The position numbers were made by a program, and so were the translations under genes. Below, piece after piece: positions 9,113 to 16,241 of a DNA stretch of 60,977 nucleotides. The first letter of the stretch is position 1. Each line of letters starts with the position of its first letter. The notes beneath the pieces were generated by a model that ran no database searches, was not told the origin of the DNA, and saw nothing but the letters and a program-made list of their open reading frames with translations. This DNA is from Flammeovirga pectinis. GTDB taxonomy: Bacteria; Bacteroidota; Bacteroidia; Cytophagales; Flammeovirgaceae. The stretch spans positions 1-60,977 of the forward strand of contig NZ_CP034564.1 in NCBI RefSeq assembly GCF_003970675.1, given 5' to 3'.

Positions 9113-9215
9113 CGCGGGTCCGCTTGCAAAACCGTAAAAAGCGGGCGAATTCCGCTCGCAAAATGGCCAAAAACCGCCTGTAAACGGGCAATTTCCGCGT
9201 TTTATTAAAATAACA
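9113..9215. repeat. GC-rich patch with imperfect direct repeats
   Basis: About 100 bp of markedly higher GC than its surroundings. It contains the palindrome ACCCGCGGGT, two CCGCTTGCAAAA/CCGCTCGCAAAA units, and two GCGGGCGAATTCCGC/CGGGCAATTTCCGCG units. It lies between the ISL3 end and the 3' end of a serine resolvase gene. It may be a foreign element end or recombination site. Confidence 0.5.
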
Positions 9216-9276
9216 CTATTTCCGAATCATGTTTTTGAGGTAGAAATGAGGCTTCATCATTGATAATAGAGCCATT

Positions 9277-9888
9277 TTAAATAAGATCTTTCTTCCTCAC
9301 CTTACTAATAGTATGCCTAGAGCAACCTAATAAATTTTGTATCTGTGAGTAGCTTTTTCCATCAGCCAAAAGCTCCTTAATTTTTGCCTGAAGTTCCAGG
9401 TTCTCAGGTCTGCCTTTGTACTTTCCTTCGGCTTTTGCTTTTTGTACTCCTTCTGCTTGTCTTCGCTTACGATCTACATAATCTTTGCGAGCAGTTGCTG
9501 CTAAAATATCTAGCATCATTCCATTAACAGCAGACATCACTCTTCGCTGAAACTCATCTTCGGTTCTAGCAAAGGTGTGGCTTGTTGGGAGGTCCATTGA
9601 AATTACTTTTAGTTGATTGTCTAAAATCAGTGATTTCAGTTTTTGCCAATCGTTTTCTGAAAGTCTGGTAATTCTATCAATTTGTTCAATCAATATGGCA
9701 TCTCCTGGTTCAGCATATTCCAACAGCTTAAAAAGTTCTGGGCGTTCTAACTTTGCTCCAGATTCATTTTCAATAAACCAACCTGAAACTTTCAAGTTCA
9801 GTTTTCTTCCAAATTCTAATAATGATGCTTTGGCTCTGTAAGCATCTTGGTCTTTTGTAGAAGCGCGAAGGTAGGCGTAAACTCTCAT
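9277..9888 (-). CDS. serine recombinase, resolvase type
   Basis: Site-specific recombinase of 203 residues. The catalytic serine sits in VYAYLRAST, with conserved EQIDRITRLS and KAKAEGKYKGRP motifs, and a C-terminal helix-turn-helix (SYSQIQNLLGCSRHTISKV) binds the site. The length and C-terminal HTH fit a transposon or plasmid resolvase. No transposase of its own is adjacent. Repeats that look like a recombination site lie upstream (9965-10025), so it may resolve plasmid multimers or be left over from a lost transposon. Confidence 0.88.
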   Translation of the reverse strand: MRVYAYLRASTKDQDAYRAKASLLEFGRKLNLKVSGWFIENESGAKLERPELFKLLEYAEPGDAILIEQIDRITRLSENDWQKLKSLILDNQLKVISMDLPTSHTFARTEDEFQRRVMSAVNGMMLDILAATARKDYVDRKRRQAEGVQKAKAEGKYKGRPENLELQAKIKELLADGKSYSQIQNLLGCSRHTISKVRKKDLI

Positions 9889-9964
9889 TTTTATTGAAAT
9901 AAGTATATATAAATTGTATTACGTATAAATATGCTAAAATTGACTAAAAACCATACAAAACAGT

Positions 9965-10025
9965 GCATTATACATGGTTTCTTAAAAATAGTGCATTATA
10001 CATATAAAATCAATAATAATGCACT
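9965..10025. promoter_or_regulatory. possible res site of the resolvase
   Basis: Two direct AGTGCATTATACAT repeats and one inverted AATGCACT half lie just upstream of the resolvase start, the usual position of a res site. Confidence 0.5.
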
Positions 10026-10048
10026 AAAGTTTAGATAGTACACGAGAG

Positions 10049-10231
10049 GTATACTTAAAATGAACTATTATAGAATATTTTCAAATTGTTAATATTTGTT
10101 ATACAAAAATCAGAGATATGTCATAAATAAGTTTTTATCTGTCATACAATTGTAAACCTAAAACAAACAAATTAAATGAGAAACTATTTTTTATTAGGGC
10201 TTTTAATCAGCCTATTTTTTAGCTGTTCACC
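10049..10231. repeat. 183-bp repeat: promoter plus signal peptide, copy 1
   Basis: Identical by eye to 17350-17532 in inverted orientation. It covers the last codons of an IS5-family transposase, the intergenic region and the first about 18 codons (MRNYFLLGLLISLFFSCSP) of the lipoprotein gene. Similarity stops abruptly in the early mature part. Confidence 0.9.
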
Positions 10232-11348
10232 GATGAACGAGGCTATACTAAACGGTGATGTTTCACCAAACACAAAAGGAGCTAACGGACATTTGTCATT
10301 AAACCAATTTGACTTTATTAAGTCTGAATTTCAAAAAGTTTATTCTTACTCCCAGTTTGATAGTAATACGTTACTATTCGATCAAGCAACAATGGAGATT
10401 CAAGGAGCAGAAAGAGTTATTTTTGTACCTCTACAAAAAAATGATTTAGAATACCCTCAATTTTTACGGTTGAATCAAAACTATAATGACACTAATTATA
10501 CATTTAATTTAGTCATTATGCAGTACAAGTATCAAGATGCAATGTTATTATCAACTTATAATTTTAAAGAATCGTTACAAACGTTTCACGGTACTATTGC
10601 TGTTCTTGATTTAATGGATCCTCTACAAAAAACAGTAAATTATCATAGATTTATTCGAGGTCAAGAAGTAACTAAAAGAGAAAGGTTTCATGGAACAACA
10701 AGTTTTTCTCATTCTTGTACTGATGGGCAGTGCGGTGGTGGTGGAGGAACAACCCCAAACGATTTTAGAGGATTAGGAACAAACGGAGGCATAAGACAGT
10801 TAGGAGGTGTAACTATAAAATCAGGCAGTTATCCTAATAGCAATAATTTAGGTGGTTTCGGAAACGGTTTAACAAATTCACCTAATCATTTTGGGAATGG
10901 TAATCAGGGTTCAATCAGCGGTGGTGGTGGTGGTGGAAGCGGAAGCAAAACACGAGGGTATAAAGTAAAAAGTAGAGCAGAAGCAGAAAAATTAGCAAAA
11001 ACGAAATTCAAAAGTTCCATTCAAAATAAAATACAACAACAAGGAAATAAAAAGTTTATAGGTACAGCGAAACGTTCTAATTCAATAATAACAATATCTT
11101 ATGACGTATATAAAGAAAAAGGAAAATGGAATGTAAAAGAAATGGTTACAGGTGCTGTTTTTGCTAATCAATACAAAATATCTAGTGTTAGATCTGAAAC
11201 AAATGGGGATGAAACAATTTTAAAAATAACAGGAATAATGACATTAGGTTTTAATGTTCTAAACTCAAATTTTTCAATTTCAAGAAAAGATACAATTGAA
11301 ATTATAATTGACAACAAGAAAAATAGAATTAAAAAAATAATAGATTAA
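10176..11348 (+). CDS. modular lipoprotein A with Gly-rich linker and shared C-terminal domain
   Basis: Predicted lipoprotein of 390 residues (LISLFFSC, lipid Cys 17) of unknown function. Residues about 25-180 are unique, and 180-270 form a Gly/Asn/Ser-rich linker with poly-Gly runs. Residues about 285-390 form a domain also found at the C-terminus of the protein at 16242 (FIGTAKRS, SYDVYKEKGKW, LKITGIMTLGF against YLGSGKFES, FDVYLEDGKY, LRVTGYSLVGF). Signal peptide and promoter are shared, while the middle is unrelated. A small membrane-protein gene begins 2 nt after the stop. The arrangement resembles a polymorphic surface effector with a partner; that function is inferred. Confidence 0.7.
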   Translation: MRNYFLLGLLISLFFSCSPMNEAILNGDVSPNTKGANGHLSLNQFDFIKSEFQKVYSYSQFDSNTLLFDQATMEIQGAERVIFVPLQKNDLEYPQFLRLNQNYNDTNYTFNLVIMQYKYQDAMLLSTYNFKESLQTFHGTIAVLDLMDPLQKTVNYHRFIRGQEVTKRERFHGTTSFSHSCTDGQCGGGGGTTPNDFRGLGTNGGIRQLGGVTIKSGSYPNSNNLGGFGNGLTNSPNHFGNGNQGSISGGGGGGSGSKTRGYKVKSRAEAEKLAKTKFKSSIQNKIQQQGNKKFIGTAKRSNSIITISYDVYKEKGKWNVKEMVTGAVFANQYKISSVRSETNGDETILKITGIMTLGFNVLNSNFSISRKDTIEIIIDNKKNRIKKIID

Positions 11349-11350
11349 AT

Positions 11351-11539
11351 ATGTTTGACTCATTAACCTTTGACCAATTCACCTATTTAGGTGTTTTTAT
11401 AAACTTATTTATATTTTGTATATCAATTAGTTTATTTGTTTACGTTTTAAACTTATCATTTATATGGAGAAAAAATCTAAAATTAAATAATGAATATTTA
11501 AATATTCTTATAAAAAAAGAAAAAGAAGAAAGCAAGTAG
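11351..11539 (+). CDS. small single-pass membrane protein, partner of lipoprotein A
   Basis: Protein of 62 residues with one strong transmembrane segment (residues about 12-35) and a charged Lys/Glu-rich C-terminal tail. It starts 2 nt after the modular lipoprotein stop, so it is co-transcribed. The second modular lipoprotein also has a tiny membrane-protein gene directly downstream. A protective or anchoring role is plausible but unproven. Confidence 0.6.
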   Translation: MFDSLTFDQFTYLGVFINLFIFCISISLFVYVLNLSFIWRKNLKLNNEYLNILIKKEKEESK

Positions 11540-11542
11540 TTT

Positions 11543-11580
11543 GTACCCCTCGAATTATGACGGTTTGAGGGTCTTATTTT
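11543..11580 (+). terminator. probable rho-independent terminator
   Basis: Imperfect stem ACCCCTCGAA/TTTGAGGGT with a 9-nt loop followed by a T-rich stretch, directly after the small membrane protein gene. Confidence 0.6.
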
Positions 11581-11582
11581 TC

Positions 11583-11600
11583 AAATCCATGCGACAGAAC
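11583..11600. mobile_element. IS6 right-end scrap
   Basis: The sequence ATGCGACAGAACC matches the IS6 terminus; the rest of the IS is missing. Confidence 0.6.
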
Positions 11601-11731
11601 CGAATAATGCAAGTTGAGTTTTAAACTAAAAACATCGAAGATCACAAAATATAGACAAACAAAATAATGAAAAACTTAATTTTAATAATCTTTCAATAAG
11701 TCTATTTAATTGTTCGTTCAATGAAAATTTA

Positions 11732-12679
11732 TTGAATGAAAAGGAACTAGTCAACAATGAAAACACTCAATTTGAATCATTTCCGAATTATCTTGGAAAT
11801 GGTGTAGGTGAGTTCATAAAGCTTGATAGAATTAACGGTGTTACTCGTTACATGTGGGTAGGCTATGTAGGAGGTATTACTTCTAGTCCTTTAAATCTAA
11901 ACAGTATTAGAACGTATGGATTACAATTAGAAATGCGCTACATGTATAATAATTCTAATCAACCAAGATTCATTAATCAAAATCTTAGATTCTTTCCTAA
12001 ACCCTCTGATTTTGCAAAGAAAGTTATTGATGATATCATTTCTAATAAAATGAATCAATGCCTTAATCAAGTACTCTATGTATTGAAAAATGGAGGTGCA
12101 TTAAAAGAGAACTTTGATTATTTTAATAAAGGTGGTGCAAGTTATAATTGGAATATTGAATCTGGTAATGCAAACGGAAAAGTAGCTCAAACTAGATCAT
12201 TATTAAATAACGGTACACGTATGAGAACAGTATTAAATATTTCAAAATACAATAACGCAACTAATCTTTTCTGGGCAAAAACACTATTACATGAATCAGT
12301 ACATGCTTATCTAGTTAGTAATTATCTTTCTACTAAGTTATCAGATAGCAACAAGGCAAAACTATTCATGAATGATGATGAAAATAATAGTTGGACTACA
12401 GCAGTAATTAATAAAGGAGGTCATGAATATATGGCATCAAACTATGTTAGACGTATTGCTATGGGATTAGAAGATTATTGTTTGAGAATGAATATACCAC
12501 TTGATAGAGAATATCTAGCAAACCTTGCATGGTCTGGACTACAACATACTGATGCTTACAAGAAGTTACCCGAAGCTCGAAAAAAAGCTATAAATGAAAC
12601 ATTCTTAATTGAAAGACAAGGTGTAAACCTAAAAGGACAATCAGTAAAACAAAAAGGTGAAAGAATAAATTGCAAATAA
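11732..12679 (+). CDS. predicted exported zinc metalloprotease (HExxH) with a damaged signal peptide
   Basis: Protein of 315 residues from a TTG. The motif HESVH at residues 187-191, in a helix context (AKTLLHESVHAYLV), gives two zinc ligands and the catalytic Glu. A second HE pair at 231-232 (GGHEYMAS) could give the third ligand. The upstream ATG at 11667 begins a lipoprotein signal (MKNLILII). A one-base shift near 11693 separates it from the continuation SISLFNCS in the protease frame, so export may be lost unless the read is wrong. Two TIMP-like genes follow, the first after 1 nt. This suggests a toxin-protease with dedicated inhibitors; no substrate is visible. Confidence 0.68.
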   Translation: MNEKELVNNENTQFESFPNYLGNGVGEFIKLDRINGVTRYMWVGYVGGITSSPLNLNSIRTYGLQLEMRYMYNNSNQPRFINQNLRFFPKPSDFAKKVIDDIISNKMNQCLNQVLYVLKNGGALKENFDYFNKGGASYNWNIESGNANGKVAQTRSLLNNGTRMRTVLNISKYNNATNLFWAKTLLHESVHAYLVSNYLSTKLSDSNKAKLFMNDDENNSWTTAVINKGGHEYMASNYVRRIAMGLEDYCLRMNIPLDREYLANLAWSGLQHTDAYKKLPEARKKAINETFLIERQGVNLKGQSVKQKGERINCK

Positions 12680-12680
12680 T

Positions 12681-13142
12681 ATGAAAAAGTACCTACTATT
12701 AGCACTTGTAACAAGTCTATTATTCAGTTGTGATTCATACAATAAGATCAATTTATATTACTATGATAAAGTATTTGAATACCAATCTAAAGAAGATTTA
12801 AAAAGATACTCCTTTATTGCTTCTGTTACTGTAGATAGTGTTTATGTAACTGAAGAAAGTAGAAAAGAACAATTCTATAAAATTCACTTTAAAGTGAATC
12901 AATTATTCAAAGGTGATTCTAGTATCAATACGGTAAGCGTACTTAGTGGGAATCCATATTTTGCACTAAGATCACAATCATCATGTGATACTTATATTGA
13001 TAAAAATGATAAACTATTATTATTCGCTTATAAAGAATATGATAGTAAACTTTCAACGCATGGTTGCACACCTACCCAATATTTAAAAAATACTCCTCAA
13101 ACTTTTAAAAGTTTGAGAAAACTTAAAAGAATATACAAATGA
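12681..13142 (+). CDS. TIMP-like lipoprotein 1, putative metalloprotease inhibitor
   Basis: Predicted lipoprotein of 153 residues (LLFSC, lipid Cys 17). It is paralogous to the next gene over the whole mature region: YQSKEDL, FIASVTVDS, QLFKGDSSINT, SSCDTYI, LLLFAY, THGCTPT. The pattern of a beta-barrel with FKGD, a central Cys and a THxCT end resembles the TIMP/NTR-type OB fold of bacterial metalloproteinase-inhibitor-like proteins. It lacks the N-terminal Cys-x-Cys of its neighbour. It starts 1 nt after the protease stop and overlaps the next gene by 4 nt. Immunity or inhibition of the upstream protease is inferred from family and position. Confidence 0.65.
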   Translation: MKKYLLLALVTSLLFSCDSYNKINLYYYDKVFEYQSKEDLKRYSFIASVTVDSVYVTEESRKEQFYKIHFKVNQLFKGDSSINTVSVLSGNPYFALRSQSSCDTYIDKNDKLLLFAYKEYDSKLSTHGCTPTQYLKNTPQTFKSLRKLKRIYK

Positions 13143-13576
13143 AAAACATCTTCCTACTTCTATTTTCAATTATAAGTGTAAACGCTTATTCATGTAGTTG
13201 TGATCATATTGATTACCAATCTAAAGAAGATCTAAAACAATATGATTTCATTGCTTTAGTAAGTGTAGATTCTACTTACCTATCAGATGATAGTAAATTA
13301 GATTTTGCTTATTACAATGTAAATTTCACTATCAAAGAACTATTCAAAGGTGATATAAGTATTAACACATTAGATGTACTTGGAGGCAACGTTTTATTAT
13401 CTGATGATTTTATAACTTCTTGTGATATGTATATTAAAAAGGGTGAAAAATGGCTGCTATTTGCTTATATCGAACAAGGTAGATTAATCACACATGTTTG
13501 CACAGATACTACAGAAATTGATGATAAACCATATCATCAAAAAGCATTAAAAAAAATTAGAAGAATAGCAAAGTAA
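13139..13576 (+). CDS. TIMP-like secreted protein 2, putative metalloprotease inhibitor
   Basis: Protein of 145 residues with signal peptide MKNIFLLLFSIISVNA and a mature N-terminus YSCSC. Cysteines lie at 19, 21, 95 and 121, which fits the C-x-C...C...C disulfide layout of TIMP-like N-terminal domains. Conserved blocks are YQSKEDLKQYDFIAL, ELFKGDISINT, SCDMYIKKGEKWLLFAY and THVCTDT. It is the last gene of a three-gene operon with the HExxH protease. In TIMPs the free N-terminal Cys chelates the protease zinc; here two residues precede the first Cys if signal cleavage is after Ala, so the exact mechanism may differ. Confidence 0.68.
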   Translation: MKNIFLLLFSIISVNAYSCSCDHIDYQSKEDLKQYDFIALVSVDSTYLSDDSKLDFAYYNVNFTIKELFKGDISINTLDVLGGNVLLSDDFITSCDMYIKKGEKWLLFAYIEQGRLITHVCTDTTEIDDKPYHQKALKKIRRIAK

Positions 13577-13621
13577 AATAATTTTAAAATAAGTAGCATA
13601 TTGATTTTTTTAACATCCAAT

Positions 13622-13696
13622 TTTGGGTTGAGTAAAATTAAAAATCTGCCTTTTTGATAGCGTTAGGGTTATCTTTCCGTTTTTTCACTTATCCAG
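13622..13696 (-). mobile_element. Tn3-type miniature element remnant, target of IS110 copy 1
   Basis: Read on the minus strand from 13696 it runs CTGGATAAGTG..., CCTAACGCTATCAAAAA and ATTTTACTC, matching the start of the miniature element at 54363. Its outermost ten bases (CACTCGCGTT) are found on the far side of the IS110, at 14975-14984. The remaining interior is lost. Confidence 0.8.
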
Positions 13697-13752
13697 ACCT
13701 TAGATTAGCAGTATTGTAAAATTTGAAGATAATCTTAACTTAAATTATTGAA

Positions 13753-13894
13753 AGTTGAAAAGGGTAAGTGACTCTTTTATCCGGATAGGTAAGACCTCTC
13801 GCGTTTCTTGTACTTACTCCTTTTTATTGAATCTAGACCTGCATAAGAGATTGTTAGAACCATTAAGGTCCTTAGGTTATATTCAATTTCAACT
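13753..13894 (+). ncRNA. predicted IS110 bridge RNA, copy 1
   Basis: The noncoding left end folds as an outer stem (AGTTGAAA with TTTCAACT) enclosing two loops. In the first, the stem GGGTAAGT/ACTTACTCC and apical AGGT/ACCT bound an internal loop. One strand of that loop reads TTATCCGG, like the target left half (CTTATCCAG). The other reads CGCGTTT, complementary to target right half AACGCG. In the second loop CATAAGAGA repeats the element's right end, and TAAGGT is complementary to its left end ACCTTA. This is the layout known for bridge RNAs of the IS621 type. Exact transcript ends are not known. Confidence 0.72.
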
Positions 13895-13929
13895 CTCAAC
13901 TTTTCCTTAAACACAATATAATAAACGGT

Positions 13930-14943
13930 ATGAATTATAATAATTACATTGGAATAGATATTTCAAAAGGTAAACTAGATTTAGCAGTATTAAATCAAGA
14001 GGGTGAACTAATTTTATATCAATGTTTGAATGATAAAAAATCAATTATAAAATGTTTAGGAGAAATATTTAAAGAATCAAATCTATCAAAAGAAGACACT
14101 TTAATTATAGCAGAAAGTAGTGGGCATTACATTAATCCCCTTATATGGTCTATCATAGCTGAAAATTATCTATTATGGATAGAAGATGGTTATCAAATAG
14201 CTAATAGTCAAGGAATAAGGAGGGGTAAAAATGATGAAAAAGATGCTGAAATGATAGCTATTTATGGTAAACGATTTTCGGATAGATGTCAACTAGTAGA
14301 AGCAAGTTCAGAATGTATTGAAAACCTCGCTTATCTCAATTCAGAACGAGAACTTTTAACAAAAGAGATGGTAAAGTATGATCAGCAACTTACTGACCAT
14401 AAGGAGTATGTGAAACCTAGTTTCTATCTGTCAAGAAAGAAAAGATATACTGAACTTATAGCAAATTTGAAAACACATATTTCTGAAATAGAACAGGAAA
14501 TGGAAAAGCTTATTGAAAATGATCCTAAGCTATCACATTATGCGAAATTACTTCGATCTATACCAGGTATTGGAAAACAAGTTTCTATCGCTACTATTAT
14601 TGCAACAAAAGGCTTTACAAAATTTACTGATCCTAGAAAATTTGCGTGTCACGTTGGTGTAGTACCTTTTGAATACAAATCAGGGAGTAGTATTAGATCA
14701 GCTCATAAAATATCCCAGAGAGCGAATAAAAAGATGAAATCCCTTTTCCATTTAGCCTCACTTGTTGTGATTCAGCTAGAAGGAGAATTTAAAGATTATT
14801 ACCTTCGAAAACAGACAGAAAATAAGATGTCAATAATTAATGCAATAAGGGGAAAGTTAATTCATATAGTTTTTGCTGTAATAAAAAGAAATGAACCCTA
14901 TACAAAAGAATTTAAACCTTCATTTCAAAATTGTACTAATTAA
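13930..14943 (+). CDS. IS110-family recombinase (DEDD/serine transposase)
   Basis: Protein of 337 residues. The N-terminal RuvC-like DEDD domain starts YIGIDISKGKLDLAV and includes IAESSGHY and KNDEKDAEMIA. A coiled-coil linker precedes the C-terminal Tnp domain (SIPGIGKQVSIATII, FACHVGVVPFEYKSGSS, RANKKMKSL) that holds the catalytic serine region. It catalyses RNA-guided insertion and excision of the element. It is nearly identical to the protein at 54856, which has two more residues. Confidence 0.93.
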   Translation: MNYNNYIGIDISKGKLDLAVLNQEGELILYQCLNDKKSIIKCLGEIFKESNLSKEDTLIIAESSGHYINPLIWSIIAENYLLWIEDGYQIANSQGIRRGKNDEKDAEMIAIYGKRFSDRCQLVEASSECIENLAYLNSERELLTKEMVKYDQQLTDHKEYVKPSFYLSRKKRYTELIANLKTHISEIEQEMEKLIENDPKLSHYAKLLRSIPGIGKQVSIATIIATKGFTKFTDPRKFACHVGVVPFEYKSGSSIRSAHKISQRANKKMKSLFHLASLVVIQLEGEFKDYYLRKQTENKMSIINAIRGKLIHIVFAVIKRNEPYTKEFKPSFQNCTN

Positions 14944-14974
14944 AGACGAAAATACTTGCTTTTACCATAAGAGA

Positions 14975-14984
14975 AACGCGAGTG
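14975..14984 (-). repeat. outer ten bases of the Tn3-type terminal repeat split by IS110
   Basis: Reads AACGCGAGTG on the plus strand. It completes the interrupted terminus at 13622-13696 and matches AACGCGGGTG at 1866-1875. Confidence 0.75.
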
Positions 14985-15083
14985 TAGTAAAAGAAGAATG
15001 CAACGCTTCGTGTTAACATTTGTTTAATTGATTATAAAAAAAGCACCATATAAATACAGTGCTTAAAAATTGTTTAAATATCC

Positions 15084-15165
15084 TTAGTTAAAAAAGTCCT
15101 CTCTAACTACGTCTTTTTCTTGGTCTATTACATTGCCGTCTTCGTCGTAGCTATCAAGACTTAAA
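15084..15165 (-). pseudogene. C-terminal remnant of an acidic protein, cut by IS6
   Basis: The minus strand reads SLDSYDEDGNVIDQEKDVVR and then EDFFN and a stop. The rest of the gene was removed or displaced by the IS6 copy at 15166. A weak AAGCAC/GTGCTT hairpin follows at about 15040-15063. Confidence 0.5.
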
Positions 15166-15967
15166 GGTTCTGTCGCATTGATTATCAAATTCTTTTTTCT
15201 TCTTCAATTTTCATGTTTTCACTAAGCAGCTAAGCTTTTGAACGCTTCAAAATTAGACATACCCTTCCTGTCAGAAAGTTGATTTTTTTGGATCATTCTT
15301 ATTGTTTCTATTCCTGAAATTGTATGTTCTGCTGAATCAAAACTTTTAAACCCTAACATAGGTTTTACTCTTTTTTTGATAAATCTATGATCCTGTTCTA
15401 TCCGATTATTAAGGTACTTACTACATCGTTTTTCAATCGGTGGTTTACCTTCTAATGTATATTCTTCATTGAGGTGATCTAATGCTGAAATATTAGCTCC
15501 ACTCTTGTCTATACTTATCTTTAAAGGTGTAGCATTACCGCCCATTGCTTTTCGTAAAAATGTCAATGCTGCCTTCTTATCACGGTTTTTCGATAAATAA
15601 AAGTCTATGGTATTCCCTTCTTTATCTACTGCTCTATGTAAATACATCCACACTCCATTCACTTTGATATACGTCTCATCCCAATACCAACTGTCTCCTA
15701 CAAACTTTTTTCGCTTCTTCATTTGCTCTGATAACAAAGGAGAATATTTATCGACCCAACGCTGAATGCTAGAATGATCTATTAGGAGATTACGCATAGA
15801 AAGCAACTCCTCAATATCTCGATAACTAAGGGAAAAACGAAGTTTAAGATAAACTGCATGTAAAATGATTTCTTGTGGAAAACGCTGACCTTTAAAAGAG
15901 ATTGGGGAAGTATTCATGAACCAAATGTAAAACCTTTTTAGGAAATCACAACCAATGCGACAGAACC
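15166..15967 (-). mobile_element. IS6-family element, intact copy 3 (802 bp)
   Basis: Inverted copy of 5760-6561 with both ends GGTTCTGTCGCATTG. Flanks differ, so no 8-bp target duplication is seen. Confidence 0.9.
15222..15917 (-). CDS. IS6-family DDE transposase
   Basis: Full-length 231-residue transposase with the catalytic residues in WYWDETYIKV, ISIDKSGAN and RIEQDHRF. It is one visible residue different from the copy at 5810. Together the two inverted intact copies bracket 8.6 kb that includes the metalloprotease/TIMP operon. Confidence 0.93.
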   Translation of the reverse strand: MNTSPISFKGQRFPQEIILHAVYLKLRFSLSYRDIEELLSMRNLLIDHSSIQRWVDKYSPLLSEQMKKRKKFVGDSWYWDETYIKVNGVWMYLHRAVDKEGNTIDFYLSKNRDKKAALTFLRKAMGGNATPLKISIDKSGANISALDHLNEEYTLEGKPPIEKRCSKYLNNRIEQDHRFIKKRVKPMLGFKSFDSAEHTISGIETIRMIQKNQLSDRKGMSNFEAFKSLAA

Positions 15968-16112
15968 AGATAATTAACTATTAAATAGCTGATTATAAGT
16001 CATTTGTAATTGTTTTAATTAAAAACATTTTTACATAAAATCAAATAAATGTCAATTCCGACCCATATATGTAAGATAATGAGTTAGTTATAATACCATC
16101 TGGTACACTGTC

Positions 16113-16134
16113 GTAAGAATCATGGAGGGACCTC
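16113..16134. repeat. short repeat, probable IS5-type scrap
   Basis: GTAAGAATCATGGAGGGACC recurs inverted at 3006-3030. The surrounding 15968-16138 holds no other recognisable gene. Confidence 0.4.
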
Positions 16135-16138
16135 TGTT

Positions 16139-16240
16139 CTACTTAAATAAATTATGTATCCATTTTACAAAATAATATATACCACTTATCAAAAAGTAGC
16201 CCGTTAATATTAAAAAAACTAAAAGGAATAAAAATTTCAT
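16139..16240 (-). CDS. 33-residue membrane peptide, partner of lipoprotein B
   Basis: The product MKFLFLLVFLILTGYFLISG with a short KWIHNLFK tail is one transmembrane helix. The ATG lies 1 nt after the stop of the modular lipoprotein B. The same layout (modular lipoprotein, then small membrane protein) occurs at 10176-11539, which supports its reality despite its size. Confidence 0.55.
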   Translation of the reverse strand: MKFLFLLVFLILTGYFLISGIYYFVKWIHNLFK

Positions 16241-16241
16241 G

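Larger units (their letters stand above)
13697..14974 (+). mobile_element. IS110-family element, copy 1 (about 1.28 kb)
   Basis: Boundaries come from comparison with copy 2 and with an uninterrupted Tn3-type terminus (54363). The left end begins ACCTTAGATTAGCAG and the right end is ...ACCATAAGAGA, each to within a base or two. As usual for IS110, there are no terminal inverted repeats. It splits a Tn3-type terminal inverted repeat between TATCCAG and AACGCG. Confidence 0.85.
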
